The position numbers and the translations under genes are program-made. From positions 248,001 to 312,000 of the forward strand of contig OY101116.1 in the NCBI GenBank assembly GCA_956465555.1: a stretch of 64,000 bases of DNA, read 5' to 3'. The notes beneath the pieces were generated by a model. That model saw nothing but the letters and a program-made list of their open reading frames with translations. It searched no databases and was not told the origin of the DNA. Shown piece by piece: positions 54,094-63,670 of this stretch. Source of the DNA: Nitzschia sp. pyKryTriq1. Its lineage: Eukaryota; Bacillariophyta; Bacillariophyceae; Bacillariales; Bacillariaceae. Each line of letters opens with the position of its first letter. Positions within the stretch are counted from its first letter, which is position 1.

Positions 54094-55335
54094 CTAAATT
54101 CCCGATCCAAAGTCTTCTTCTACGGAGTCATCCAATTCCAAATGAGGCGTCACATGATCCGACTCCTCATCCACCTTTTTCTTCGTTGGCAATTGCCATC
54201 CTCCCCACGACGACTTGACCCATTCTTGGTACTTGGTAGTTTCTCCATAGTCCGCCTTTTGGCGAGCTTCCAAGTTGCTCGTAGCCCTCAACAGAACAAA
54301 CCAAATACCCAACCACCCGATCACCAGTGCACCCAAGTTGATGCCCATGATGGTCAACGACGGTCGAATAAGAATAGAACTCATCGTAGTCGAAGTAGAA
54401 GTAGTAGTAGTTGTTGTTGGGATCCAGAGACTGGCGGCGGCCACCAGCCCCGCCAGCGCATTCGATGTCCACCCCAGAATCTCTCCCGTATAGTTGGGAT
54501 GTCGAATCCACGAAAAGATTCCAGATGTGACCAAATAGCGCTCATCCTTCTCGGATCGTTTGACATATGTTTTGGTCCCATCTCCCAAGGCTGCCACACC
54601 AAATCCGATCCCTTGTGCTCCAATCAAAACTTTCAAGAGCAGCATGATGCTGGTCCAGGAGGGAATCATCATCGATGAAGTGGCTGCAGCAGCAGCTGAT
54701 GGTCGTCCCGCTGAAAGCAGCTTTCCAGTAAACCAAAGAGGAATCGAGAGGCCATAATAGAGCAATCCACACGATAGAATAAAGGGCGCTCGAGTCGTCC
54801 ACCGATTGCCTCGAGCGACGGCGCGATCTTCGACTTTGGTATTGAATTCTTGAATGCGGGAACTCCAAATATTGCGGAGGACCAAAAAGGCATTGAGACG
54901 GAAGCCATAAAATACCAAAGTATAGGCATGAAGCACCAACAGAGGGTTTATGCTTCCGAATTGTCGCAACAAAGAAATGGCGGTCAAGGCAATGGCAAAT
55001 CCGTATCCGAGCGAGACGGTGTATTCGCTCTTGTAGAATCCCAGACACGGAGGAAGGAGACTGGTCCAAACATGGGGCGCCACCGCCGCAATGCCACTGC
55101 TGATTGGGATTGGCAAGGATTGGATACGCGACTTGTTCACTCGTTGTTGCATCGGTGTTGATGATTTCCTACCGTCTTTTGGAACGCCGAGCGCTTGATG
55201 ACGGCGCAATAAGGTCGGTTGGTGATAGTGTCGTTGGAGGCCAGCATCACCCGTGAACGTGAACGCAAACGCGAACGCGCTGGCTGTTGAAGCCAAACAT
55301 ACAAAGACCAGGGCGACTGTGACTATCTTCTTCAT
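54094..55335 (-). CDS. DUF1295 / steroid 5-alpha-reductase-like membrane enzyme
   Basis: 413 residues from ATG 55335. The signal-like N-terminus (KKIVTVALVFVCLASTASA) is followed by FAFAF, an ASAF-type motif, so a plastid or secretory route is possible. Six or more hydrophobic helices follow. The C-terminal hallmark SGIFSWIRHPNYTGEILGW and the later Arg/Lys-Tyr segment (EARQKADYGETTKYQEWVK) belong to the DUF1295/isoprenylcysteine methyltransferase-like superfamily, which binds a nucleotide cofactor near the membrane. Substrates include steroids or other lipids, but the one here is unknown. An Ala/Ser/Thr-rich insertion separates helices 5 and 6. Confidence 0.85.
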   Translation of the reverse strand: MKKIVTVALVFVCLASTASAFAFAFTFTGDAGLQRHYHQPTLLRRHQALGVPKDGRKSSTPMQQRVNKSRIQSLPIPISSGIAAVAPHVWTSLLPPCLGFYKSEYTVSLGYGFAIALTAISLLRQFGSINPLLVLHAYTLVFYGFRLNAFLVLRNIWSSRIQEFNTKVEDRAVARGNRWTTRAPFILSCGLLYYGLSIPLWFTGKLLSAGRPSAAAAATSSMMIPSWTSIMLLLKVLIGAQGIGFGVAALGDGTKTYVKRSEKDERYLVTSGIFSWIRHPNYTGEILGWTSNALAGLVAAASLWIPTTTTTTSTSTTMSSILIRPSLTIMGINLGALVIGWLGIWFVLLRATSNLEARQKADYGETTKYQEWVKSSWGGWQLPTKKKVDEESDHVTPHLELDDSVEEDFGSGI

Positions 55336-55766
55336 GTTGGACAAGGGAAGAGAGGAAAAAACAGAAATGTGCTACACATAGTGGAACTTCCTCGATCAAA
55401 CGTCAACCATATTGTGGATCATAACATCATTCATCATGCATCGCATCACATGCGGGGGATGATGGGGCGTTGTTGTCAGTTTCTGTCGCGGCATGCACGC
55501 ATTTTGCGATTTGCGATCTTTTTGTTTGATGACACCGCGCGCTGCGCGCTTCATCGATCCTTCGGCCGTTCCGAACCGAAGAATCGTCATCGTAGTGACT
55601 CAATGGACTGCTTTCGACTTTGGTCGGTTAGGCCGCTGACGTTACGAGTAATACGGTACACTTCATACTACGTTTACTCGCACAGTACACACTGCTTGTA
55701 CTCGTAGTGCTTGTGGTACTAACCAGGAGTGATGACTTCGGCTGGAATCTCGTGAGAGCTAATCGA
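55336..55766. other. Intergenic, no gene recognised
   Basis: It probably contains the promoter of the DUF1295-type gene. No supported coding sequence. Confidence 0.4.
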
Positions 55767-55977
55767 GCTCTCTCTCTCTACTCTCTACTCGCTACTCGCT
55801 ACTCTCTACTCTCTACTCTCTACTCTCTACTCTCTACTCTCTACTTTCTACTTTCTACTTTCTACTCTCTACTCTCTACTTTCTACTTTCTACTCTCTAC
55901 TCTCTACTTTCTACTTTCTACTTTCTACTCTCTACTCTCTACTCTCTACTCTCTCTCTCCAGAGAGTAGAGAGTAGT
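55767..55977. repeat. CTCTCTACT / TTTCTACT tandem repeat with inverted end
   Basis: About 22 copies of a 7-9 base unit alternate between CTCTCTA and CTTTCTA. The array ends in a CT run followed by GAGAGTAGAGAGTAG (about 55962-55977), the complement of the array unit, so its right end can fold into a hairpin. The repeat gives continuous artificial open frames. Confidence 0.9.
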
Positions 55978-56268
55978 CCAGCTAAGAATAGAAGTCGGAA
56001 AAGAACGTGTTTAATGATGATGATTCTTGTTTGATGATGATGATGATGATTCTTTCGATTCAAAGGTACTTATCTAGCTTTTATTACACGATTGAAAATC
56101 GAATTTGACACGACACGCGTCGTGCATGCGCTGCTGTCAAGTCGACACGCCAGTCGTGCACATCACCTCATCGATTTCGGAAGAAAAAACAAATTTCTTG
56201 CCGAGCTCACAATTTGCAAAACAATCAACACAACAACACACTCTACGTAAGACTACACTACAATTACA
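55978..56268. other. Intergenic with GAT microsatellite
   Basis: (GAT)n near 56012-56050. Probably the 5' untranslated region of the next gene. Confidence 0.4.
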
Positions 56269-57111
56269 ATGATGCTCAATCCATTCTTTGGGGACTTTGA
56301 CAATGAAGACTATTACCACTATCAACGTCCTAATAACCCGTATCACTACCAGCAACAACAACGGCGACGTGGTGCTCTTGCAGCAGAAGCTCAACGACGT
56401 GCCGAGCTGGAACGCTACTATCGTATGAAGGAGGAGGAGGAGGAACAAGAACGACTCCGACAAAAACAAGAGTACATGAGGCGTCTTCACCAACAACAAC
56501 TATTGGAAGATGAAGCCTATGAGAATGAACTACGACGCCGCCGGGCAGCTCAAATGGAGGCAGAGCGGAAGGAGCGCCTTCGTGCGCTGAGATATTTGCC
56601 TGGGGATGATCATTCTTCCGATGACCACGACGAACACGAATCGCTTGATGAAAGCGACGACAGCAATGAGCAACAAGAAGAGCCTGTATATCGAGTTGTG
56701 CGAGGACCTGATGGCTGGCTTTACCGCGTTCAAGTGGGAACCAAGAAACGACAATCGAACAAAATTACCCGAAACAAGGACGAAGAAAAAGAAAACCAGC
56801 ACGTGCCTCCCGCCGTTTCTTCAAAGAAAGACAAAAAGGACGAGCCCACAATGACAACTACTTCCATCGAGGCCAAACAACGTGTACCCCTTGAAGATGA
56901 AATGAAAATATCAACTCCGCCCAAAAATAAGCATTCTTCGAAAGGAAAAAAGAAGAAGGGGGGAAAGAAAAAGAAGCGTGTTACAATCATCGTTGAGGAT
57001 GCTTCCGAGAGCGAGGCGGAGGATGATTACAAGTCGCCCTGGCGAAATCGTCACCCTTCCCCCGGCGAATGGTTGGAACCAGTGGAAAGCTTTGACGACA
57101 TGCACCTTTAA
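56269..57111 (+). CDS. Charged coiled-coil protein of unknown function
   Basis: Single exon, 280 residues, ATG 56269. The N-terminus is Tyr/Asn/Gln-rich (NEDYYHYQRPNNPYHYQQQQ). From about residue 35 to 112 there is a continuous Arg/Glu/Gln coiled coil. A short ordered-looking motif, VYRVVRGPDGWLYRVQVG, follows at about 140-158. The C-terminal half is Lys-rich (GKKKKGGKKKKR, a possible nuclear signal) and ends with acidic and SPWRNRHPSPGEW residues. No known domain. The central motif is the most likely conserved piece. It converges with the oxygenase gene, 151 bp apart. Confidence 0.7.
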   Translation: MMLNPFFGDFDNEDYYHYQRPNNPYHYQQQQRRRGALAAEAQRRAELERYYRMKEEEEEQERLRQKQEYMRRLHQQQLLEDEAYENELRRRRAAQMEAERKERLRALRYLPGDDHSSDDHDEHESLDESDDSNEQQEEPVYRVVRGPDGWLYRVQVGTKKRQSNKITRNKDEEKENQHVPPAVSSKKDKKDEPTMTTTSIEAKQRVPLEDEMKISTPPKNKHSSKGKKKKGGKKKKRVTIIVEDASESEAEDDYKSPWRNRHPSPGEWLEPVESFDDMHL

Positions 57112-57262
57112 AAACTACATTCATAGTTTGCAATGAATAGTTTCAGAATATACTAGTTCCAATAATTGTCTTTTTTTATAAAAGCAAGTCCTTCTACTCG
57201 CAAATAGCCAGCAGCGTAATATGGTTCCATTCTATGTCTCTAATAGAAACAAATGATTATTT

Positions 57263-57979
57263 TCAATCTTCATGTAGTCCCATCCTCAGGCACACTTCCG
57301 CTCGTAAGCAAATCTTGGGCACATCCACAACAGTCGCTCCCGCATGTGGTGTAGCATGCGGAAACAGCAATATTCTACCACGTCTTGGCTGCGTGGCATA
57401 AAGGACGACAGTACCATTGGCTTTGCCTTCTTTATAATATTCATATATGTCGTTCGGGGGTAGTTCCTTGGTGCATTCCGTCATGAGGAGTGTTTCGCCT
57501 CCTTTCCGGCAATCGGTCAAGTAGAGCAGAAGCGTATGCGTGGAAGTTAACTGGGTATCATCACATATTTTCGTCCCATCCGTATGCGGATCCAACTTGG
57601 ATCCAGGTTTGATGTACTCGAGAAAGCGTTGATATCGAAACACGTGGCAAGATTTCTGGTTCGTATCCTCTTCCGCATCAGTAACAGACGTGGCTCTTGT
57701 TTTTCTGCCAATCGAATGTTGAATGGCTTCCTCTAAGATATGCGCCACTGGACGGTCTGGATGAAGCCAGAGGGAGGAATCAGCAGAAAGTAGGTCGGTG
57801 GAATGACACGGACCGTCAGCGAAAAAGCGCCGATCGACAGTGGGTCGTTTCGCGTCGAGTGGAAGGGAAAGTCGAAAGTCATTCGAAATCCAGTTCAAAG
57901 TTGCCTCATCGAATGCCGCATCGATCACATAGGCTCGGCCTTGAGCGGTGTCGATGTACTGCACCTCCGCTGCTGGCAT
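57263..57979 (-). CDS. 2-oxoglutarate and Fe(II)-dependent dioxygenase (prolyl 4-hydroxylase-like)
   Basis: Single exon, 238 residues, ATG 57979. The Fe(II) facial triad is His132 and Asp134 (DPHTDG) with a distal His212 in FPHATPHAG, and 2-oxoglutarate contacts are likely Lys222/Arg226 in VPKICLRAEV. LLLYLTDCRKGGETLL is the usual strand before the metal site. The family hydroxylates proteins or small molecules using O2 and 2-oxoglutarate. No signal peptide is seen, so a cytosolic or nuclear role is likelier than collagen-type modification. It is divergent from the gene at 58376. Confidence 0.9.
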   Translation of the reverse strand: MPAAEVQYIDTAQGRAYVIDAAFDEATLNWISNDFRLSLPLDAKRPTVDRRFFADGPCHSTDLLSADSSLWLHPDRPVAHILEEAIQHSIGRKTRATSVTDAEEDTNQKSCHVFRYQRFLEYIKPGSKLDPHTDGTKICDDTQLTSTHTLLLYLTDCRKGGETLLMTECTKELPPNDIYEYYKEGKANGTVVLYATQPRRGRILLFPHATPHAGATVVDVPKICLRAEVCLRMGLHED

Positions 57980-58375
57980 TGAGGGATCACTCGCAGTGTT
58001 GCTACATCCATATCCTATCGTTGCCGCGTTAGCTTGGAGATTATGATGGAAAACCCCATGGTCGGAGAAGCAAGCACACGACGATCAACGATGAGAAAGA
58101 ATAATGAGTGGCCGCCAAAAAGAAAAAAGGAAACGTCATCCAATCGGTCGGTTGAGTCGAGTCAGTCTGTCGAATGCGAACTCTCCCGTCTGTACATTTG
58201 ACCCGCGGTTGGCGAGCTCTCGCTTTGCATGCGCGCGCGTTGCCGATCTTCGTGGGCTCTGTGCAAGCGCTTCGCCCTTTTTGGTTTTTGGCCATGCCGA
58301 TGGTGGCTCTTTGTTCTGGCTCTGTTGCGGTTCAGATTATCAATCTCTCCTTTTCCCGTAACATAAATATTTGAA
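57980..58375. promoter_or_regulatory. Divergent promoter region, oxygenase / mitochondrial protein
   Basis: 396 bp between start codons. It includes GCATGC/GCGCGC words near 58226-58240. No coding sequence supported. Confidence 0.4.
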
Positions 58376-59045
58376 ATGTTGGCCTCTGTAGCTCGCAAAG
58401 CCCTCCGACCAATGGCGGTACGATCAGGTATGTTGCTTGTATGATGAATGAAATAAATAATCGGCCGTTGGAATGGAAGAGAAACAAAGCAACGCGACGG
58501 ACTTGTCGTGCTACGTGGTTTCCACGTAGCGAGTAGTAGTGGCGGACGACGTGCAAACGATTTCCGTCCGCGAGACGAGAAAGCCGATGTTGTTACGACG
58601 TCTTGCTTGTTGCCGATGTTGTGATGGTGGAAATCCAATCTCACCTATTCTTCCACTTCCCCCTTGACCCGCCTTATCAATAATAGCCGCTCGTGCCTTC
58701 TCCTCGGCCGACATGTCGCCCGGCGAGAACGTGGTGGTTCCTTTGATCGCCCAAACCTTGGAATTCACTCTTTCTTCGCCTCCGCCACTGCATCAGTTTG
58801 AAGAGCCTCCTCTGGTGGTCGAGACGGATCACTTGGATTTGTCTCCTGGAAAGGAAGTCGAAGAGATTTTGGCCGCTCAAGGACACGTGGTGACCGATAT
58901 TGTCGGTAAGGAAAAGTGGATCTTGAACGACCCCGCCAAGTACGAGGGATTGATTCCACAAAACCCCGAGTGGACCGAGTTTGTGGATGAAAAGACTGGA
59001 GAGTGGGTCTATCTTGATGAGTTTGGTGACCGAGTTTCGAAGTAA
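58376..59045 (+). CDS. Small mitochondrial-type protein, two exons
   Basis: Exons 58376-58427 and 58687-59045 (donor GTATGT, acceptor AATAATAG, phase 1) give 136 residues. Exon 1 together with the start of exon 2 reads as a mitochondrial presequence: MLASVARKALRPMAVRS, then AARAFSSADM. The mature part is acidic and Pro-rich (HQFEEPPLVVETDHLDLSPG), with a C-terminal KWILNDPAKYEGLIPQNPEW and WVYLDEFGDRVSK. Size and composition suggest an accessory subunit of a respiratory complex, but I do not recognise the family. The 259-bp intron carries a perfect 9-bp hairpin (58510-58530). Confidence 0.75.
58510..58530. repeat. Perfect 9-bp hairpin inside an intron
   Basis: GCTACGTGG, loop TTT, CCACGTAGC. 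Both arms contain the ACGTGG/CCACGT (G-box-like) core. Confidence 0.85.
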
Positions 59046-59456
59046 GCACTGCAATGCGACATCCGAATTCTTGGAGCTGGTGGGATAGTTTACAGTACAG
59101 ACCGTGCTACGTAGTCTAGTTATGACTGGAGTTGTATACGAATACGTATCTATAAACTAGAGGAAACCTACCTTTCATTCGATGTGAGTGGTATAATATC
59201 CTAGAGTCTAGTCTTGATGAAGAAAAGCCTCTGTCTACATGATGCATTCATGGGATGGCTTGAGGGCGTACAGGTACTGTAATCCAAATATGTCGTGGTT
59301 TTTCACTGCGACAATCTACTCATTCTCTAGAGCGGCACCATTGACAGCAAAACAATATTGATCAAGCAGGCTGGCATTCATAAAAATCCAATAGCACATT
59401 TGTTTACAGGATGGTATTATTGTATTACGAATCTGTATGTCATAAGAACCTCCAGT
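59046..59456. other. Intergenic between convergent genes
   Basis: No gene. Probably two 3' untranslated regions. Confidence 0.5.
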
Positions 59457-61719
59457 TTACCGTTGGTTTTGTTTCCCGTCGCTTTTACGACGGGTTTCTT
59501 GCTTCTTCTTTCCGCCGTTGAATGACGTAGTATTAGCGGAAGAAGAATCGTCATTTGATTTCATCTTTTTGAACTTGGGTGGTACTTTGCGAACCCATTC
59601 TCTTGGTAGGGCGTTGACACTTTCCACCGGCCACGTTCGTAGTTGAAGCATTGTTTTGAGCATCTCGATTGAAGGGCAGGCATTGGCCAAGGCTTGCACC
59701 ACCATCGAGCTCACAGATCCAGCCGTGCACGCATCTTGGAAGATTTGTTCCAGTCGTTGACGTCGTTCAATGGAATCCGAGCTCGTGTAGGCTGCAACGG
59801 TATCAATCATGGTTGAAAACAGTAAGTGGTCTGGCGTGATGCCCAAGTCGTACAAGTCCGAATTGACCTCGTCGTAAGTTTTTAGAGCAATCGAGTATGG
59901 GCCATCTTCGTTTTCGAAGAGTGCTTCTTCGTTCACACCAAACGGATCGCTCTCAGACTCGGATGCTTTTTTCTGTCGGTTTGCTGTATTACTTGATGCA
60001 ACTGCATTCAATACAACGGTAAAGGGCACCGCGGAGATAATATGCCTGGCAGGCATGGTACTCAAGTTGGAAAGAAGAGCTTCCAGGACACGGCGAGCTT
60101 GAACAGCCTTGTCGGGTCGTAAGGATTTGGCGTACGCGTTAATGATCGTTGTGTAGGACCTCACGTCGGCCTCCACCGAGTCCACTTGCTCCATGAGCTG
60201 CAGTAAATCTTCCGCATTCCGAGGAGCTTCTGGATCCCTCCGTGCGGATCGAGCCCAGGCCTGCATACATGTATTGAACGTAACTGTGGTGGGCTTTACA
60301 CCAGTCTTGGCACTCATTTCTGGATCCAACATCTTTTGAAGAATGGCTTCGGCGCGATTAGGAGATTCCCTCAAATTGGCACTCGCCCAGGCATTCAGGC
60401 AAGTATTGAATGGAACCACATATGCATTTTCATTGTTTTTATCAGCCTTGCTGCCTTGAATAAGAATGGTATCCACCATAAGCCACAAAACATCTTCCGC
60501 CGCTTTAGCGGCCTCGAGCCTTGCCGGTCGAGTTTTCACTTTGGCCGCCCTTTTGGCAAAGGCGTTGATCGTGGCGGAAAAAGCGTAGGCATCGGGGGCC
60601 AAGTTTGAATCAGACGATTTCAACAGTTCCGTCAGGAGAGCCAGTGCCCTTTCAGCCGATCCTTTTCCTCCACTTTCGCAGTAAGCCTGAATGACAGCAG
60701 TGTAGGCGATTGCGTCCGGCGTGACGATTCGTCGAGTATTGTTGGTAGGTTCGGTTGGATCGTACTCAAAGCCTGTCTCTTTATGGTAGATTGCCACTTC
60801 TTGTTCATGGAAACGAATCATTCTGCGAAGAACGGCTTCTGCACGCTCCCCGGCCTTAGGGCGCTGGGTCCGCGCAAACGCGTTGATGACTTCCATGAAA
60901 CTCTTCGTGTTGGGCTTGACGTGCCATCCTCGTCGCTTCGCGATCCGTTCCATCAATCTTAGAGTATCTTCCGCTTCGCCTGCACAAGCAAAGGATCGAT
61001 ACGAGGCCTGTGCCAGTCCATTCAAGAGTGTATTGTAGATCCCTACCGTTGGTTGGCAGGACATGTTGGCGAACATCTCGGCCGGATCCACCTCATTATG
61101 CTTCTTTCCTTGTACTTGAACATTCTCGGGAATCGGTGCACCTTCTTTTTTCCGTTCCATTTTGAGCGCTTCATCGTATTCTGACTCTTGGATCATCAGA
61201 TCCAAGATTTCTCTCATCCGCTTCGGTGCCACGGGGACCTTTCGACAGAGATTGGACCAACCGTACATTAAGACCACAAAAGTTCGTTCAGGAATGACAA
61301 TGGTGTAGGGTGGGGGCGTCCCGTCTTTAGAACGAAGTTGATTGAAATAATGTTTCTCCTCCAAAAGTCGATCCAAAATATCATGAGCAAATTTCATTCC
61401 TTCAAAGGAACGTCGCTTGCCACATTCCCGTATCAAATCTACCGACGAGACAGCGATATCCAATGGATGGAGTTCTCCAAGACGTCGATTGAGAAAACGA
61501 TCCACTCGCTCTTCCAGTGGAGAATGTGGATCCAAGTATATCCTTCGGTTAAAATCATCACCTTTCTCGTCTCGACCAGATTTGTAATTGTTATTGTTGT
61601 TGTTGTTGTTGTTGTTGCTGACGTCGTAGTCCAGAAGTGCTCCATATTCCTCATCATCATGATCACCATCATCGGGATCCTCAAAATTCTCAAATGCCAA
61701 ATCATCATCATCATCATCA

Positions 61720-61752
<33 letters not shown>

Positions 61753-62075
61753 GCAAAAGTCTCAAAGTCATCCTGATATTTTTCTTGCCCATGATCTTCT
61801 CCATCTTTGGTAGGGTCTTTGCTGTCAATATTGAAATTGGAGATCCATCGAATTGACGGAACACCAGTTGCATGGATAGGTTGGAGGCAGGACGCCAAAC
61901 GCCGCCGCCGAGAGTCTTCGGTCCTGCTCTTTTCTTGCTGGCTGTTTATTGAGAGACTGTGAAGCGGTCGGGCCGCCGATGCCGATGCACGCGAAGTCGA
62001 CGACGAGAACTGACTTCTCGTATTTTTCCACAGATGCCTCCTGACTGCAGCCGTCAATTTACACCTTGCTTTCAT
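59457..62075 (-). CDS. Pentatricopeptide repeat (PPR) protein, organelle-targeted
   Basis: Single exon, 872 residues, ATG 62075. The N-terminus is Arg/Ser/Ala-rich (RSQFSSSTSRASASAARPLH) and looks like a mitochondrial or plastid presequence. A disordered stretch with an Asp run and an Asn run follows (DNA 61600-61745). From about residue 340, degenerate PPR units can be seen: PTVGIYNTLLNGLAQ, KPNTKSFMEVINAFAR, TPDAIAYTAVIQAYCE, LAPDAYAFSATINAFAK, KPTTVTFNTCMQAWAR and EADVRSYTTIINAYAK. PPR proteins bind RNA in organelles and control its processing or translation; the target is unknown. An LTR ends 95 bp upstream of the start codon, in the same orientation. Confidence 0.9.
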
Positions 62076-62169
62076 TGTATGTACCTTATATTATTGCTGT
62101 GGGGCCGTTGGTGTTGATTCGAAAAAAGCAATACCACCGCCTGCAGTAGAGCTTTTGTGACCTTGTGTC

Positions 62170-62466
62170 TGTTGAAGCAAGTGGCTATTTACAACTAATC
62201 TGGAATCCAATAAAGATACCCACTTGATTGTTGCAATAGTCCACTGCGATCTGATATTTCATGCAAATCGGATTATTAAATTTTTATGTTCCTATCCGAT
62301 GATATCTTCCTTGTTTCACGTTTCACTTGTTTCTTCTCCAAATAATGGTTGGTCGATAGACAATATCTTTCTTTCTTACGTTGATGTCTCATACCACCAT
62401 AGATCATATGTATGTATACTGCCTTCATACCTTGGTATGGTCGGTGTCCGACCAGTTTACTCAACA
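62170..62466 (-). mobile_element. 3' LTR of a Ty1/copia (CoDi-type) retrotransposon
   Basis: 297 bp bounded by TGTTGA ... TCAACA when read on the minus strand, the standard TG...CA with a 6-bp inverted end. It lies 26 bp beyond the stop codon of the RNase H frame, with a purine-rich CCCACAGGAG just before it. The flanking five bases on the outer side (62165-62169) would be one target-site duplication copy; the partner lies outside the window. The LTR edge is 94 bp from the PPR start codon. Confidence 0.75.
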
Positions 62467-62492
62467 CACTCCTGTGGGATGGGCTTCAACAT

Positions 62493-63670
62493 CTAGTCCT
62501 TCAGCCCCAGGATAGCCCTACGGAACTTGTGGAACGCAGCTCCTTGTAGAGGCTTAGTAAAAAAATCAGCAGTCATTTCAGTGGTGGGACAGTACTCCAC
62601 AGTCACGTCCCCATTGGCGATCCTATCCGCCACGAAGTAGTACCTGATATCGATATGTCGGGTTCTCTTACTGCTTGATGCCAGCCCGTTCTTTTCCAGT
62701 AGCATGGCGCTCTGGTTGTCTTGATACACTGTGCTTGGGCCAACGTCATACCCTTGCTCCAGCATGAAGTTTTTAGTCCAAATGACTTGTCCGAGCACAT
62801 CGTCAACGCCCACTAGTTCAGCTTCAGTGGAACTCTTGGTGTTCAACTTTTGTCGAATCGAGGTTGAGTATGCCGAACCCGTACCTAGAGACATCGTACC
62901 ACCTGTGTGGCTTTTCATATCGTGGTGCACTGCAAAGGCTCCATCTATCCACCATTTGATTATCAAGGCTTTGTTAGCTGATAGTCTCAGTACTAAATCG
63001 AGCGACCCATCCAAATATCTCATTGTACGTGACAGCTTCTTCCAATCATCTTCGTCTGGTTCCTTCACCCGAGTGCTTAGATACGCAACTGCTGTCTGGA
63101 TATCGGGTCTCCCACGTTTGCAGAGGAATAGTAGCTTCGCAGTTATGTGGTGGTACTGGTTTCCGATTTCGGTGGGTAGCTTCGGGCAGTCCTTGTTCAC
63201 GGTGAAAAGGTGGTTCCCAGCTGGGGTGGCTGAATTGCCGCGCATACAATCGGGGGCCTCGTCGAGCATCTTGGTGATGTAGTCCCTCATGTCGATCGAT
63301 ACGAAACCGTCTTCGGTGTAGTCAATAACCATTCCGAGGTAAGGATGTCTCTTCCCGAATGTAACTTGTATTGGAGCTTCCTTCCCATATACGTCATTGA
63401 GTTTCTTCAGTAAGCCTTTGACCACACTCAGTTCCATGTGCGAGATCTTCAAGTCATCCACGTGCCAAAGGACAGTAATTTGCTTTCCGTTCACCACTTT
63501 GTTCATTACGCAACGATCGTACTTATTCATGGTGAATCCCCACTTAATGAGGTTTGCGGACAGGTCTTCCCAAAAAAGCATGGCTGCGCGCAGTGTCCCG
63601 TAGAGTGCCTTCCGGAGTTCCGCATACAACACGGTCTTGCCGTGTAGCCTTGAACGAAGGAGAAGTCAAA
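62493..63670 (-). mobile_element. CoDi-type copia pol: reverse transcriptase (C-terminal part) and RNase H, 5'-truncated
   Basis: The frame is open from after a stop at about 63672 to 62493, about 390 codons. It begins inside the reverse transcriptase with VLYAELRKALYGTLRAAMLF, typical of diatom CoDi elements, and has the catalytic VDD in WHVDDLKISH. RNase H follows, with Asp in IDGAF, Glu in STEAEL and Asp in YQDNQS, ending in TADFFTKPLQGAAFHKF. The upstream reverse transcriptase fingers, integrase, protease and gag are not in frame or not present before the window end. The element therefore appears truncated or rearranged near 63650-63670. Confidence 0.9.

Noticed and set aside
55767-55977. 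CRISPR-like array
   Set aside because: Units are contiguous 7-9 base repeats with no spacers; it is a microsatellite/minisatellite.
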